From Axinella damicornis (Eukaryota > Porifera > Demospongiae > Axinellida > Axinellidae), in contig OZ007509.1 of NCBI GenBank assembly GCA_963931865.1, positions 186,001-250,000 on the forward strand: 64,000 bases of DNA. Reading direction: 5' to 3'. Positions 1-11,000 of this stretch are shown one piece after another. Every line of letters begins with the position of its first letter. Position 1 is the stretch's first letter. The notes beneath the pieces are model-generated. The model ran no database searches and was not told the DNA's origin. It saw nothing but the letters and a program-made list of their open reading frames with translations. The translations under genes were made by a program, and so were the position numbers.

Positions 1-705
1 CCCCCTACCTGTACACCACACAGCCAGCACTCCACCAGTCCAGGACTGTGCTGGACCCCCTACCTGTACACCACACAGCCAGCACTCCACCAGCCCAGTA
101 CTGTGCTGGACCCCCTACCTGTACACCACACAGCCAGCACTCCACCAGCCCAGGACTGTGCTGGACCCCCTACCTGTACACCACACAGCCAGCACTCCAC
201 CAGCCCAGTACTGTGCTGGACCCCTTACCTGTACACCACACAGCCAGCACTCCACCAGCCCAGGACTGTGCTGGACCCCCTACCTGTACACCACACAGCC
301 AGCACTCCACCAGTCCAGTACTGTGCTGGACCCCCTACCTGTACACCACACAGCCAGCACTCCACCAGCCCAGGACTGTGCTGGACCCCCTACCTGTACA
401 CCACACAGCCAGCACTCCACCAGCCCAGGACTGTGCTGGACCCCCTACCTGTACACCACACAGCCAGCACTCCACCAGCCCAGTACTGTGCTGGACCCCC
501 TACCTGTACACCACACAGCCAGCACTCCACCAGCCCAGGACTGTGCTGGACCCCCTACCTGTACACCACACAGCCAGCACTCCACCAGCCCAGGACTGTG
601 CTGGACCCCCTACCTGTACACCACACAGCCAGCACTCCACCAGCCCAGTACTGTGCTTGACCCCCTACCTGTACACCACACAGCCAGCACTCCACCAGCC
701 CAGGA
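1..705. repeat. 55-bp minisatellite across the ALG3 exon 4/intron 4 junction
   Basis: About 12.8 near-identical 55-bp units, continuing off the left edge; units differ at a few sites (for example AGGACTG versus AGTACTG). Read on the minus strand, each unit contains the last 36 bases of ALG3 coding exon 4, the donor CAG|GTAGGG and about 19 bases of intron. The array is therefore an amplification of an exon-intron boundary, not an independent gene. All three plus-strand frames are open through it because the unit has no stop codon and 55 is not a multiple of three. Confidence 0.95.
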
Positions 706-2365
706 CAAAGAGAGAGATGGCTACATAGAGCAGGAACATGGCCACTGGGTCATTGAAGAGCCGTAGGATGAAGATGGAGTGGATCCGGTATGCCATGCAG
801 GAGATGAAAACAAGCAGGTAGGGGGGGTACTGTTGGGACTGTGAGTGGTGTGTGTGTATGTGTGTTGTGCATGTGAGGGGGGGGGGGGGATTTGATGGAA
901 GAACTGTAAAGCCCAACTTTGGTTGGTAAACCTCAAACAATGGAGACTCAGGACCAGTTTGGACCCTCTCTAAGGAGGTACCCAAAAATGTTGACAAGGT
1001 ACAACTTGTGCAATTGTTTAGCTAGGCTCCTACCTTGTTGACACGGCTATATACCCACAGCACAGTGGCCAAGTTGGCAAGGTAGAGCCCTGCAAAGATG
1101 TACTGGGCCAGTCGAATGTTTGCACCATGGCCGGTGAGGACGTAGAGGACAGAGTAGAGGTAGACAAACCCTGCAGGGTAGCTGTTGAGGAGATCAAATA
1201 CTGATGGACACCAACTCCGTACTATGTAATATTTAGATACCACTTTGCCGTGCATTACGGGTTTTAGTGCACGAGGGCAATCTAGTTAACGGTCGAGGGC
1301 GAGATAATGCATGAGCCGAAGGCGAGTGCATTATCTGCCCGAGACCGTTAACTAGATTGCCCGAGTGCACTAAAGCCCATAATGCACTGCAAACTGGTAT
1401 CTAAACAACTTAGTGCAACTCACTGACCCGAGACAGCCTTTGATCTTTGAAAAGTGTGCATTATCTAGATAATGTGTGTGCAGTAAGCGATTTAATGCTC
1501 CGTCATGTGATCGATTCTGAGGCGTCTGATTCGTTGAGGGTCACGTGAGTAGCACTATGTATGGGGTAGAGCCCGAAGGATTAGTTGACACTCAACTGAA
1601 CTAAGGTTGTTGACTACATTTCTTGCACGTCAACTAGTCAAGAGGTCGCCTTACTCCATAGCATGTGGTGATGCTGGAGAGTTTGACGAATGTCATCATT
1701 AGCTTTACACAGTACACAAATCACTTCAGAAAATGTGTACTAGATTAGTCGTGCAAAGCCAATTAGTCAACTAGGGAATTCCCTACTTGTTTGAGCCCTA
1801 GTATGGGAGCCAATCCGATTAGGTTAGGTTAACTGGTCCTCATAAGATGAGTGTCAACGGCCCACTCAGACCAGTGGTCCAGCATCCCCTCGAGATCTGA
1901 GCCAGTGAGATATTGATTGTGACCCGCCCACTCAGACCAGTGGTCCAGCGTCCTCCCCCCGAGCCACTTTGATTGTGACCCACCCACTCACACCAGTGGC
2001 CCAGTGTTCCCTCTGAGCTCGGTGTAGTTCCAGCTGCCATTGATGAACCCCTCCACCTCCTGCATGTACGCCACCCAGTCTATCTCTGTGTCTGGTGTGT
2101 GAATGTGAACGTGTTTGTGCATGCAAGTGAGTGTATGAGCATCATCCCGGCTAGTCGCGTTCCAGACCAAGGGTGGGGAACAAGACCAGGTGTGTACCAA
2201 CACGAGTTGCTCACATTGGACGCGCTGTATAATGGCTACCATCACAACCGCCTCTAGGAGAAGCACCAAGCCCAAGCAGACGGAGAAGTATCGGGGGTTC
2301 AATAGGGCCCTGTGTGGAGCCTTCAGTACGCGCTGCAACCCCCACCACGCCTCCAATGGATCCAT
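669..2365 (-). CDS. ALG3: ALG3, dolichyl-P-Man:Man5GlcNAc2-PP-dolichol alpha-1,3-mannosyltransferase (5' part)
   Basis: Adds the sixth mannose (alpha-1,3) to the lipid-linked N-glycan precursor on the lumenal side of the ER, with dolichyl-phosphate mannose as donor. Coding exons, minus strand: 2365-2215, 2091-1992, 1181-1034 and 829-669; phases agree at every junction. They give about 186 residues of a multi-pass membrane protein of roughly 440. Family blocks seen are [34 protein letters not shown] and [18 protein letters not shown], which match vertebrate ALG3 almost residue for residue. The ATG at 2365 begins [11 protein letters not shown]. The remaining exons lie beyond the left edge. Exon 4 ends inside the first unit of the 55-bp minisatellite, which supplies about 13 copies of its donor. 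Intron 2 (1182-1991) holds a fold-back repeat; the rest of that intron shows nothing. Confidence 0.93.
1232..1406. repeat. Fold-back repeat in ALG3 intron 2
   Basis: Inverted repeat with arms of about 75 bp. The left arm begins TTTAGATACCACTTTGC and contains GGGCAATCTAGTTAACGGTC; the right arm carries GACCGTTAACTAGATTGCCC and ends GGTATCTAAA. The centre contains GATAATGCAT and TGCATTATC. No protein-coding potential and no obvious target duplication. Most likely a small non-autonomous DNA transposon. Confidence 0.7.
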
Positions 2366-2407
2366 ACTACGTAGCCGTGCTGGATCTTGGAACAGCTACA
2401 CGTGCTT

Positions 2408-2455
2408 CCTCGTTCCCAAGCCGTTTGTGGGTCAAACAGCATGGGAACGAGGCTA
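2408..2455. mobile_element. Degenerate copy of the TAGYCTCGTTCCCAG fold-back MITE
   Basis: CCTCGTTCCCA on the left pairs with TGGGAACGAGG on the right around a short unpaired core. The left terminus is eroded, so no target duplication can be called. It lies just upstream of the ALG3 start codon. Confidence 0.6.
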
Positions 2456-2756
2456 GAAACGAATAGATGATGGATAGATAGATAGCTAAGATTTTAATTT
2501 GCAACAGGAAATGCCTCATCGGCAAGTATGCCGGTCTTCCTGAGGGTCCTGCAGAGTTAACAGGGCCAAATATTCAGTCTCTAGTCATTTCGTCCTCTTG
2601 ACTATCTTTAGCCTCGTTCCCTGCACCTAGTGCATGCCTGGGAAACATAGATAGCTACAATATCTTGACAACCACCCGCGGCACCTAGTACTGCATTTGC
2701 GTGGCGGGCTGTTTCAAGTTGCGCGCGCTCCACACAAGTTCAAAGGTCGCTAGATT

Positions 2757-3153
2757 GGCCGGGACTATTTCACGGAACGGAACGGAACACTTGAAAACAC
2801 GGAACAGCTATGTAAGTCCTCACTGCATAGTTTAAACTACACAAACTGCATACCACTGGATAGAGCGCGACGAGCTCTACACGCTGGTACCGTTTTTGCT
2901 GGAATCCTTGCTGCTGGAAAGAATTGGCTCAGAGTTCTACGAAATCGCGTGGGCGGAAGCTCGCGTATGGCTAACATTGGCCGTAACTCTAACACTAACC
3001 ATCATGTTCCAACAATATGGTTACCAGCGTGTAGGACTCGTCGAACTCTGTCCATTGGTGTACAGTTTGTAGAGATCAGACACTGCAGTGAGGACTTACA
3101 TAGCCGTTCCGTGTTTTCAAGTGTTCCGTTCCGTTCCGTGAAATAGCCACGGC
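2757..3153. mobile_element. Fold-back DNA transposon, 397 bp, 9-bp target duplication
   Basis: Terminal inverted repeats of about 70 bp: the left arm contains CACGGAACGGAACGGAACAC, the right arm the complementary GTTCCGTTCCGTTCCGTG, followed by matching GTAAGTCCTCACTGCA-type sequence. The 9 bases CGCTAGATT flank it exactly on both sides (2748-2756 and 3154-3162). The interior (about 250 bp) encodes nothing recognisable. Long terminal repeats plus a 9-bp duplication fit a Mutator-like non-autonomous element; that assignment is inference. Confidence 0.8.
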
Positions 3154-3464
3154 CGCTAGATTTCCAGAAATAACGTACGAACACGGAGCACATGTACGTT
3201 ATAGTATCCAGAATGGAGGGAGATGTGGGGGTAGGAGAAAGGCGTGCTGTTCCTGAGCCAGAAGCATCTCAGTATCAGGGTGAGAGAACTGAGGGTGGGG
3301 TGGTTTTGTCTTGCTAGTCCACAGGACACGCAAGGGAGAAGAGGGTAATCGTTCAGCTTGTGATCGATGTCGTCACAGGAGGTTGGACACAGTCATGTGA
3401 CCTACGTGTGTAGGCTAGTTTATGAGCCCCTCGAATTTTCCCCAGCACGGATCGACTCACGTGA

Positions 3465-3795
3465 CCGCACGGGGAAAAAAGAGGGTCTAGAAACTTTGGA
3501 CCACTTTGCTTGGGCTCTACTCGAAATCGGGTAGAGCCAATCAGATTGCAGCTGTCACGTGGTGATCTTTCAAATCGCTCGGTACAAGCGTTGAGGACTG
3601 TCTGAAGTTGCCTGCGACTGCTGTTCTCCTGCACAACGACCAAACAGACAGAAGTACAAACAGCCAACAAGGTTAGCGGGCCGGAATTGACTGACTGCCG
3701 TTGCACTAATATTATGACGTAAACGGAAGCTTAATTGCATTCTTTCGTACCGAGTAAAGTGGTCCAAAGTTACTAGACCTTCCTTCTCCGTGCGC
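3465..3795. repeat. Second fold-back element between ALG3 and POLE4
   Basis: The left arm contains GGGTCTAGAAACTTTGGACC and the right arm the complement GGTCCAAAGTTACTAGACC, bounded by CCGCACGGGGA and CCTTCTCCGTGCG. Arms are about 40 bp with several mismatches. No target duplication could be called. With the 2757-3153 element it fills most of the 1.6-kb gap between ALG3 and POLE4; the remaining gap sequence shows nothing recognisable. Confidence 0.6.
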
Positions 3796-3983
3796 GCATG
3801 TACTGAAAGCGATCGCGCGCTGGAGAAAGCGAAGGGCTAGCTTGTTAGACTAAGTGAACCCCTATACGAGTATCTCAACATATCTGACAGCTCCAGTGGA
3901 GTAGATCCTAAATATGCTGTCGACCCCATTCAACCCCTAATTCAGTTGGGCTGTACTGCCTCTTGAAGGAGTGGCCGCGCGGG

Positions 3984-5137
3984 ATGGCGGAGAAGCCACA
4001 CTCCTGGTACTCCGACTGGAAGCCTCCCCAACCTGAAGCGTCCTCAATGCCTTCCTACCTTTCAAACTCCCCAGCTGTAGCTTCACTTCCAGTTAGTACT
4101 TTACGTTTACCCTCGGTCCCAGGCCGTATTGACTTGGGAACGAGTCTGGTGAGGTTAGGAACATAAAACATGCAATTATTTCCGTTCAAACGCAGCGCAT
4201 AGTCACGTGCGCAGAAAATGTGTCCAACCTCCTCTGGAATGGCGTGGCTTGATGCATGTGGTTCGCATTACCTCAATGATGTCATGGTATAATTTCCCCT
4301 CCATCATAGGTGAGGGGCCCAGTCAGCGCTCACGGATGTCCCATGTCACTCAGCTGCCGCTGACCCGTGTGAAAAACATCATTAAAAGTGACCCTGACAT
4401 TACCTTGGCCAGCCAAGAGGCGGTCATCCTCATTGCCAAGGTGTGAAACCATCGCTGTGAACCTTGCTGCTAGCCATGGGAACAAGGTTAGGGGTGGCTG
4501 GTGGCCTAGCGGTTAAAGCATCCGACTGCTAATCTAAAGGTTGCAGGTTCGAATCCCACCATTGCCATAGGAGAGATTTTCTTTCTCTCCTAGGAGTTGA
4601 CTCAGCTCTACCCTTAAAAATGAGTAGGTGTGTTCTTGAAGGTGTTTTCACCTGATACAGTTCACACCGCATCCTTCGGAGGGGATGTAATGCCGTTGGT
4701 CCCGGGGTACTGGTTAATATTAGCATTCATGCTATTCCGGTTACCTCGTTAGCCACTCTACATGGTGGTTTCTCATAAAATAAATAAAGTTAACCAACAC
4801 ACAGGTTGACTGTGATCGTACACGTGGTAGGCCATTAATTATCCAAACATAACTGCATTCCGACAGGACAACTCGAATGTAGGCACCTTCCTTGTGTCTG
4901 GTTCTGAGACTATAAGTGGCACTGTGCACATGCATAACAGGCCAATTATATTGTTGCTTTCTCTTGATTGTTCTCTTTCTGTTCCAGGCAGCGGAGCTCT
5001 TTATTGGACACCTTGCCTGCAAGTCACACAAGTTCACGTTGCAGGGCAAGCGAAAGACCATTCAGCGTAGGGACATTGATTCGTGCATTCCAGTACACGA
5101 TGAGCTGACCTTCCTCGAGGGAGCACTAGACAGCTGA
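3984..5137 (+). CDS. POLE4: POLE4, DNA polymerase epsilon histone-fold subunit 4
   Basis: Small histone-fold subunit of DNA polymerase epsilon that pairs with POLE3 and helps hold the leading-strand polymerase on DNA and pass on parental histones. Conserved exons: 4310-4440 (LPLTRVKNIIKSDPDITLAS..ILIAK) and 4988-5137 (AAELFIGHLA..LQGKRKTIQRRDID..ELTFLEGALDS, TGA). These match vertebrate POLE4 closely. The N-terminus is less certain. The best model adds exon 3984-4095 (MAEKPHSWYSDWKPPQPEAS..), which keeps phase and gives 130 residues against about 117 in humans, but its donor (GTACTT) is weak; a nearer ATG at 4339 (MSHVTQ) is the alternative. Intron 4441-4987 contains a SINE. MRPS22 follows 187 bp downstream on the same strand. 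Confidence 0.88.
4497..4793 (+). repeat. tRNA-derived SINE in POLE4 intron
   Basis: The head looks like a pol III promoter: an A-box-like TGGCCTAGCGG and a B box GGTTCGAATCC spaced as in a tRNA. The T-stem and acceptor stem do not pair, so it is not a working tRNA. A body of about 200 bp follows (it includes GATGTAATGCCGTTGGTCCC), then an A-rich tail AAATAAATAAAG. No certain target duplication. The body may correspond to one of the shared SINE central domains, but I cannot say which. Confidence 0.7.
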
Positions 5138-5197
5138 CCTTCATAGTGAACTCACTCAGATCCATGTCATTGTGTGTATGAATCTCATTACTGGATG

Positions 5198-5240
5198 TCT
5201 CGTTTCCATACCATTTTGCAATGGTCTGGGAACGAGACTA
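5198..5240. mobile_element. Short copy of the TAGYCTCGTTCCCAG MITE
   Basis: TCTCGTTTCCATACCATTTT pairs with AATGGTCTGGGAACGAGA, ending CTA at 5240. It lies in the POLE4-MRPS22 gap and is missing the first bases of its left end. Confidence 0.7.
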
Positions 5241-5324
5241 GATGTCTGAGTGCCAGGCCGGAGCTCCGAATGGGGTGGTTCTAAATTATACCACGTGTTT
5301 ATGCGTTGGGTATAATATCCCGGT

Positions 5325-7665
5325 ATGGCTGCTGTTTGCAACTGCCTGAAGAGATTTCGGCTGCACAGAAGATGTTTCTGCACGCTAGCGGAGACTGTGA
5401 GTGAAGTCAGTGAGACCCAGTTGATCCTGCGACGTCCTATGCATGATGGGAGCTATGGTGCATACATGTGTGCACTCCAGTGTTTAGCTGTAGGGGTGTG
5501 TGGTCACTGCAGGTGAGTGTGGATGACAGTCGCGTGCAAAAGCTACTGACACGTATGACAGGGATGGAGCTGGACCGGGTGTTTGTCTCCCGGAGGGAGC
5601 CCCTAGCCCTCCCGCGGTACAAGCTGATGGATGAGCAGCAACTCAAGAAGGTGACATCGACCTTACTCACATACACGAGTATACACATCAATCGTGCATG
5701 TTGAGGTTCTGCTGGGGGTGCAGCCTCATTCCCAGACTGGAGGAATCACCTGGGAATGAGGCTGCAGGAGCAGCTCGCGACTCGACGTTATTCAAACAGA
5801 GTATCAATTTGCAATGCCTCCAACTCTCTCTTCCTCCAGGCCCATGAAGAATCAGTTTCCCTTGCAAAGGAGCTCCTTAAGATGCCCCCTATTCTCCCTG
5901 AGCGTACCCCTCGTGGGGAGGTGATAGAGAGAGACGAGAGGCTGGCGGGGGCTACCAAACTCAGGATGATATTCACGGACATCACCCATCACAAGGAGAA
6001 CAAGGTGAGCATGTCAGTGAGTAGCCTTGGCCCCAGGGGAGAAAGCCTTCGCCAGTGGAGGGACTCCAGGTTGCTGCCTTGGAAGTACTCATGGCACTCC
6101 CCCTCCAGTCTCGTATGGTTGTGGCCAGAGAACCTGATGGGATCCTACGAGAGGCCACGTGGGAGGAACGAGACAGGATGTGCCAGGTTGGCCAACACTC
6201 TTCTCTGCATACAAGTATCGGTGGTACACATTGTACTGTTATTATGAGAGAAAGTGAGCATTGGATGAAGTTTTTGGGATGAAATCCTGCAGGTGTACTT
6301 CCCAATGCTGGGTCGTAAATTGAAGCTGCCGGCCATGTTGGAGCCGGCGCATCTTCCGGTTAAGCTAAATAAGGACTGCCATGTTGATGTCCTGGACCTG
6401 GTGTGCACCCAGTGCGAACCTGATGCTGCTGACTACATAAGAGTGAGCAGTGCTTGTGTTGATTGGGTATCAAGAGTTTCGTTATAGTTAAGTGGATCTG
6501 GTAAGTTAGTTATAAACTCTTGCAAACAGACGTAATACTAATTAGCTCTAAAAAGCAACCAGGGAGTCAATATCCACTATCGTAGGATAGCATCGGACTG
6601 ACTATTTGAAATGGGTGAATTGGGTGAACTACTTGTGGGTGGGATTCCACATGCATTTAGAAGGGGGAAGCTTCCCCTGAAAAAATAAACACTGCTTATA
6701 GTCAGTAGTGATGAACTGTATGTTGTGTTGATGGACTGCAGGTCCACCACGTGGTATACGAGAGTATTGACAGGAGGAGGCAGTACGATCTACTCCGGTC
6801 CACGAGGTACTTTGGAGGGATGGTGTGGTACCTCATGAGCAGGGACAGGGTGGACAATCTGCTGCAAGACATGCTGACAAGAAAGCTGTAAGTGGTGCTA
6901 CAGTGTTAGGGCACATGGTTAGCTGTGCATACCGGTCAGAGCTCCAGCACCACGTTCACGTTCTCTCTCAGTTATAGTCACGCGGCTGACCTGGTGGAGC
7001 TGCATCTGCTGTGCCATCCAGAGTCTGAGTTTGCCAGGGGGATGCAGAGCAGGGAGGGGGTGAGACCCACAGACCAGCACCTAGTGAAGGTAACTGGAAG
7101 CATCACCAGTGTAGTGAGTAGAATAGGATCGTTGCTTATTTTCACCAGTTGTTTCAAGTCTCTCTTACAAACCTGTCCTCCTCACCTGTCCTGCTCACCT
7201 GTCCTCCTCACCTGTCCTCCTCACCTGTCCTCCTCACCTGTCCTCCTCACCTGTCCTCCTCACCTGTCCTGCTCACCTGTCCTCCTCACCTGTCCTCCTC
7301 ACCTGTCCTCCTCACCTGTCCTGCTCACCTGTCCTCCTCACCTGTCCTGCTCACCTGTCCTGCTCACCTGTCCTGCTCACCTGTCCTCCTCACCTGTCCT
7401 CCTCACCTGTCCTGCTCACCTGTCCTGCTCACCTGTCCTTGGGTGTTACGTCACAGTCAACAGCTGCATGAGCGTTGAATGCCATTGCCCACCTATCTTC
7501 ATGTCACTCACCTTGTATTGCCAGAGCTACATGGACCATGCACTCACCAAACCCTGCATCCCCCCACAGGCCTACTGCATCCACCACAAGTTGACTGGGT
7601 TTCAGCAGCTACTGCAGCCTCATGAACCAGTGCAGAGTAGAACTGAAGCAACAGCAGCTAGCTGA
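5325..7665 (+). CDS. MRPS22: MRPS22, mitochondrial ribosomal small-subunit protein mS22
   Basis: Structural protein of the mitochondrial small ribosomal subunit, specific to mitoribosomes. Eight exons: 5325-5396, 5513-5650, 5840-6004, 6109-6186, 6293-6442, 6742-6887, 6972-7089 and 7570-7665 (TGA); all junctions are in phase, giving 320 residues against 360 in humans. Diagnostic stretches are LLKMPPILPERTP, VVAREPDGILREATWEERDR, VYFPMLGRK, KDCHVDVLDLVCTQCEPD and LLRSTRYFGGMVWYLMSRD, each very close to vertebrate MRPS22. The first 20 residues (MAAVCNCLKRFRLHRRCFC) are basic and lack acidic residues, as expected for a matrix targeting signal. Intron 2 carries a 37-bp hairpin (5728-5764, AGCCTCATTCCCAG and its complement); intron 7 carries a minisatellite. 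Tail-to-tail with the SLF2-like gene. Confidence 0.95.
7174..7438. repeat. 13-bp minisatellite in MRPS22 intron 7
   Basis: About 20 units of CACCTGTCCTCCT or CACCTGTCCTGCT. It is pyrimidine-rich on the sense strand. Open frames through it on both strands are artefacts of the repeat. Confidence 0.95.
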
Positions 7666-8025
7666 ATGTCATGTGACGTGCATCATCAACAGATTCTATG
7701 TACCCCAGCCTGCATGTACCTCACTGTTGCATAGTTATCCATTTCAGATCAGAGGTTTCCAATGTTGACCATGGCAAGAGGTGCTACTGTTGGCACAGCA
7801 ACAGGTACAGTAGCAACATGGCATTTTCTACCACCCCCTTATAATATACTTGCACAGCCACAGCACATGGTTTCATGTAGATAGCACCAATACAAATGAT
7901 TTGAAATCTGAACACACGCAATCATATCACCTAACACAATATTGATCATGGCTGGTGTGACATCTAGGATGGCAGAGTAGAGTCTAAATCTGGTGGGTTA
8001 TAAATATAAAAAGATGAGCAAATTA
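7666..8025. other. Intergenic spacer between convergent genes
   Basis: 360 bp between the stop codons of MRPS22 and the SLF2-like gene. It must hold both 3' ends. I see no gene, repeat or strong secondary structure in it. Confidence 0.7.
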
Positions 8026-11000
8026 TTAAGTAGGTTCTGCAAGTGACGTCAGCAGCTGAAGGTAGAGCCAGTTGGTGGGCAGCGTGGTCAGTTCACACTG
8101 GATTGCAGGGTCCTCAAACAGTCTGTATGTGAGGGCAGACACCTGGAATTGTATACTGAGGAGAGAGGCCCGGAGGTCATCTTGGGGGAGTGGGGAGGGG
8201 ACAGTCTGCCAGGAAGGAGGGAGGTCCTGCGGAGTGGAGGCATGCAGGAAGGAGAGGAGGGGTTCAGCGTGGAGGGTGTGTAGGTGGCTCTGCAAGAGCT
8301 GACAGAGGAGTGAGAGGAAGAGGCCGAGGTCCTGTGGAACCCCGCTGTGGTTGTAGGGCGTGCGACAGAGATGCACTGAGCTGATGCTAGCAAGTGAGAC
8401 GCAGTCACTTGGGCAGTGGTTGTCTGAGTTGATGCCAGCTGATGGGTGGACAATAAAATTATTCTCTAGGTAAACGCTGATCACCCTTTCTCTGAGATAG
8501 TCCGAGGGAAGGGCCACGAGAAACTGACACACTCTCTCTGCGGAACCGAGCGTCCCCAACTGCTGTGACAGCTCTCGGGCCAACTTCATGGCCAACTCCT
8601 TTCGATCAGTATCCTCACATGTCAGAAGGGGTAAGCAGATTAGAGCCAGGAGCACATCTTGCAGGTCGGGCATGCCTGACTGGGACGGGACACCCTGATC
8701 ACTCGAGTAGAGGGCAAACAGAAGATCAATGATCTTACGGACGTGTGGCCACTTTGTTCTGAGTGAGAGAATCTTCCTGACCAGGGAGCTCCTGGGACTG
8801 TCAATCTTAGAGTTCAGATCTTTGACTAAGAGCCCAAAGAGGTAGTTCAGAACGACCTCGGCAGCAAGGGCAGTGGCTTGTGCATCACTGTCCTGTGAAG
8901 CAAGATGGCTCTGGAGAGTGCTCAATCCCTGCTCCATGATCCCCCAGACTGTCTCCTCACACACATCAGTGTCTGCTCGGATCGCAAGATCATGACACAA
9001 GATTGCATGCATCTTCCTCACAAATCCCTCATCACTCACACCGTTTACTAGAGCGAGCACCCTCTTGAGGAAGCCTGATGGAATGTAGCTTCCCTGGGAC
9101 ACCAGTTTCTCCATTACACTGAGGTAGTTGACCACACTGCTCCCCCCCTCGTAGATGTCAAGCGCACGTGTTTCATGAGGGCTGAACTGCCTACAGCTGG
9201 TCAGAGAGCACGGTGGAATACAACAGAAGGGAGGATCCAAACGTACCTTGGTCCCAAGAGGGTCCGCTGGTGAGGGGGTGGGTTGAGAAACAGAAGCATT
9301 ACAGTTCAAAGAGGAGGAGGGTGGATTCAGTTCACTTGGAGGATGGTTGTGTTGTGGTGGCTGAGGTGGTGTGGGAGACACCGACTGTGGGAGGAAGGTT
9401 CCGGTTGAAGAGGACGCTGGAGACCAGGGTGGTTCCCTCTTAGGGGAACTGAGTTGCAGTCTGCTGCTGGGCAGAGGCCACATCGGTATCACAGACGACT
9501 TTGGAGACCTGGTGGGTGACCTTTTCAGTGGCGGACGTTTGTGGATGTTTGGGGTCAAGGGTCGGCCATCAGCACCTGAACTGGTAGATGGTCTCCTTAT
9601 GGCGGCCTCCGGTTGCTCTGGAGTCAAGGGTCGGCCAGGATTTGCACTAGCCGCTGGACTTGTACATGTTGAAGGTGTGCTTAGAGCTGGCTCAGGCTTG
9701 GTTCTGGAAGGAAGGGCAATGGGAGGCGGGGCACTGGGAGGAGAGACACTGGGAGGTGGAGGCGGGGCACTGGGAGGAGGGACGCTGGAAGGTGGAGGCG
9801 CGGCACTGGGAGGAGGGACGCTGGAAGGTGGAGGCACGGCACTGGGAGGAGGGACGCTGGAAGGTGGAGGCGCGGCACTGGGAGGAGGGACGCTGGAAGG
9901 TGGAGGCACGGCACTGGGAGGAGGGACACTGGGAGGTGGAGGTGCGGCACTGGGAGGAGGGACACTGGGAGGTGGAGGCATGGCACTGGGAGGAGGGACA
10001 CTGGGAGGTGGAGGCGCGGCACTGGGAGGAGGGACACTGGGAGGTGGCGTCCTGGGAGGTGGAGGAGGGACACTGGGAGGAGGGACACTGGGAGGTGGGG
10101 CACTGGGAGGCGGGGTGCTAGGAGGTAGGGCGGTAGGAGGGGGTGTCCTGTGAGGTCGAGGTGGGGCACTGGGAGGCGGGGTGGTGGGAGGGGGTGTCCT
10201 GTGAGGCCGAGGTGGTGTCCTGTGAGGTGGGGCATTGGGAGGCGGGGTGCTGGGGGGTGGGATACCGGCAGAAGGGGAAGTAGCAGCAAGGGATGGCTTA
10301 GCAATTGAACGTCTACTATGGTGAGTCGTAGAGGTGCGGTAAGAAGGGGACTGAACATGGTTTATAGGTCTGTGAGGGGATCGAGAGGGGGAGTGGGTGT
10401 GGTGGGAATGAGAGGGGGAGTGGGCGTGGTGGGAACGAGAGGGGGAGTGGGCGTGGTGGGAACGAGGTGTACCCGATGGTCTCAGTTCAGAACTGCATGT
10501 AGTGTGGTTGCTGATGGCTTTTGGAATACAGTGTCTTGGAGAGAGGAGAAGACCATTGCGGACACGGGATGGTCCAGATCTGGAGTCAGCATCTGCAGGG
10601 AGCTGAAATTGTAATGATTCTTGAGACTTGTATCAGAAAACCGGGTAAATTTGAAATGATCTTAGTTGTCTACAAGTATTCAACAGGCAGGGTCTATTCA
10701 CGGACTCACCCAAAATTGCCTTTATCAGACATTTTCAGTGCACTAAATAAATGCTCTTCTAATCTTTTCGTTGAAGCTGATTAATATTTAATATGCATGT
10801 GACCTTTGTAAGTATGCTTAGCTTCTGTCATATACCGAAAATGGCTGAAAAGGGCATTTTATGCAATTTTAGGTGAGTCTCAGGCATTGCCCCTCCATGA
10901 TCACACACTGTACGGGATCAAAGACTGGCGGTGGGATGGTCTGGCCTATCATTATGGTGGGTTCCTGAGACATGGCAGGATCCCTAGCCAGCATCCCCTG

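Noticed and set aside
48..766. Three overlapping plus-strand open frames of about 200 codons
   Set aside because: They are the three frames of the 55-bp minisatellite, which lacks stops; the minus strand explains the sequence as ALG3 exon end plus intron.
4497..4570. tRNA gene
   Set aside because: A and B boxes are present but the T-stem and acceptor stem do not pair, and a SINE body with an A-rich tail follows.
9371..10153. Plus-strand Gly-rich open frame of 260 codons
   Set aside because: It is the complement of the proline-rich coding minisatellite, whose minus-strand frame continues into a long non-repetitive protein.
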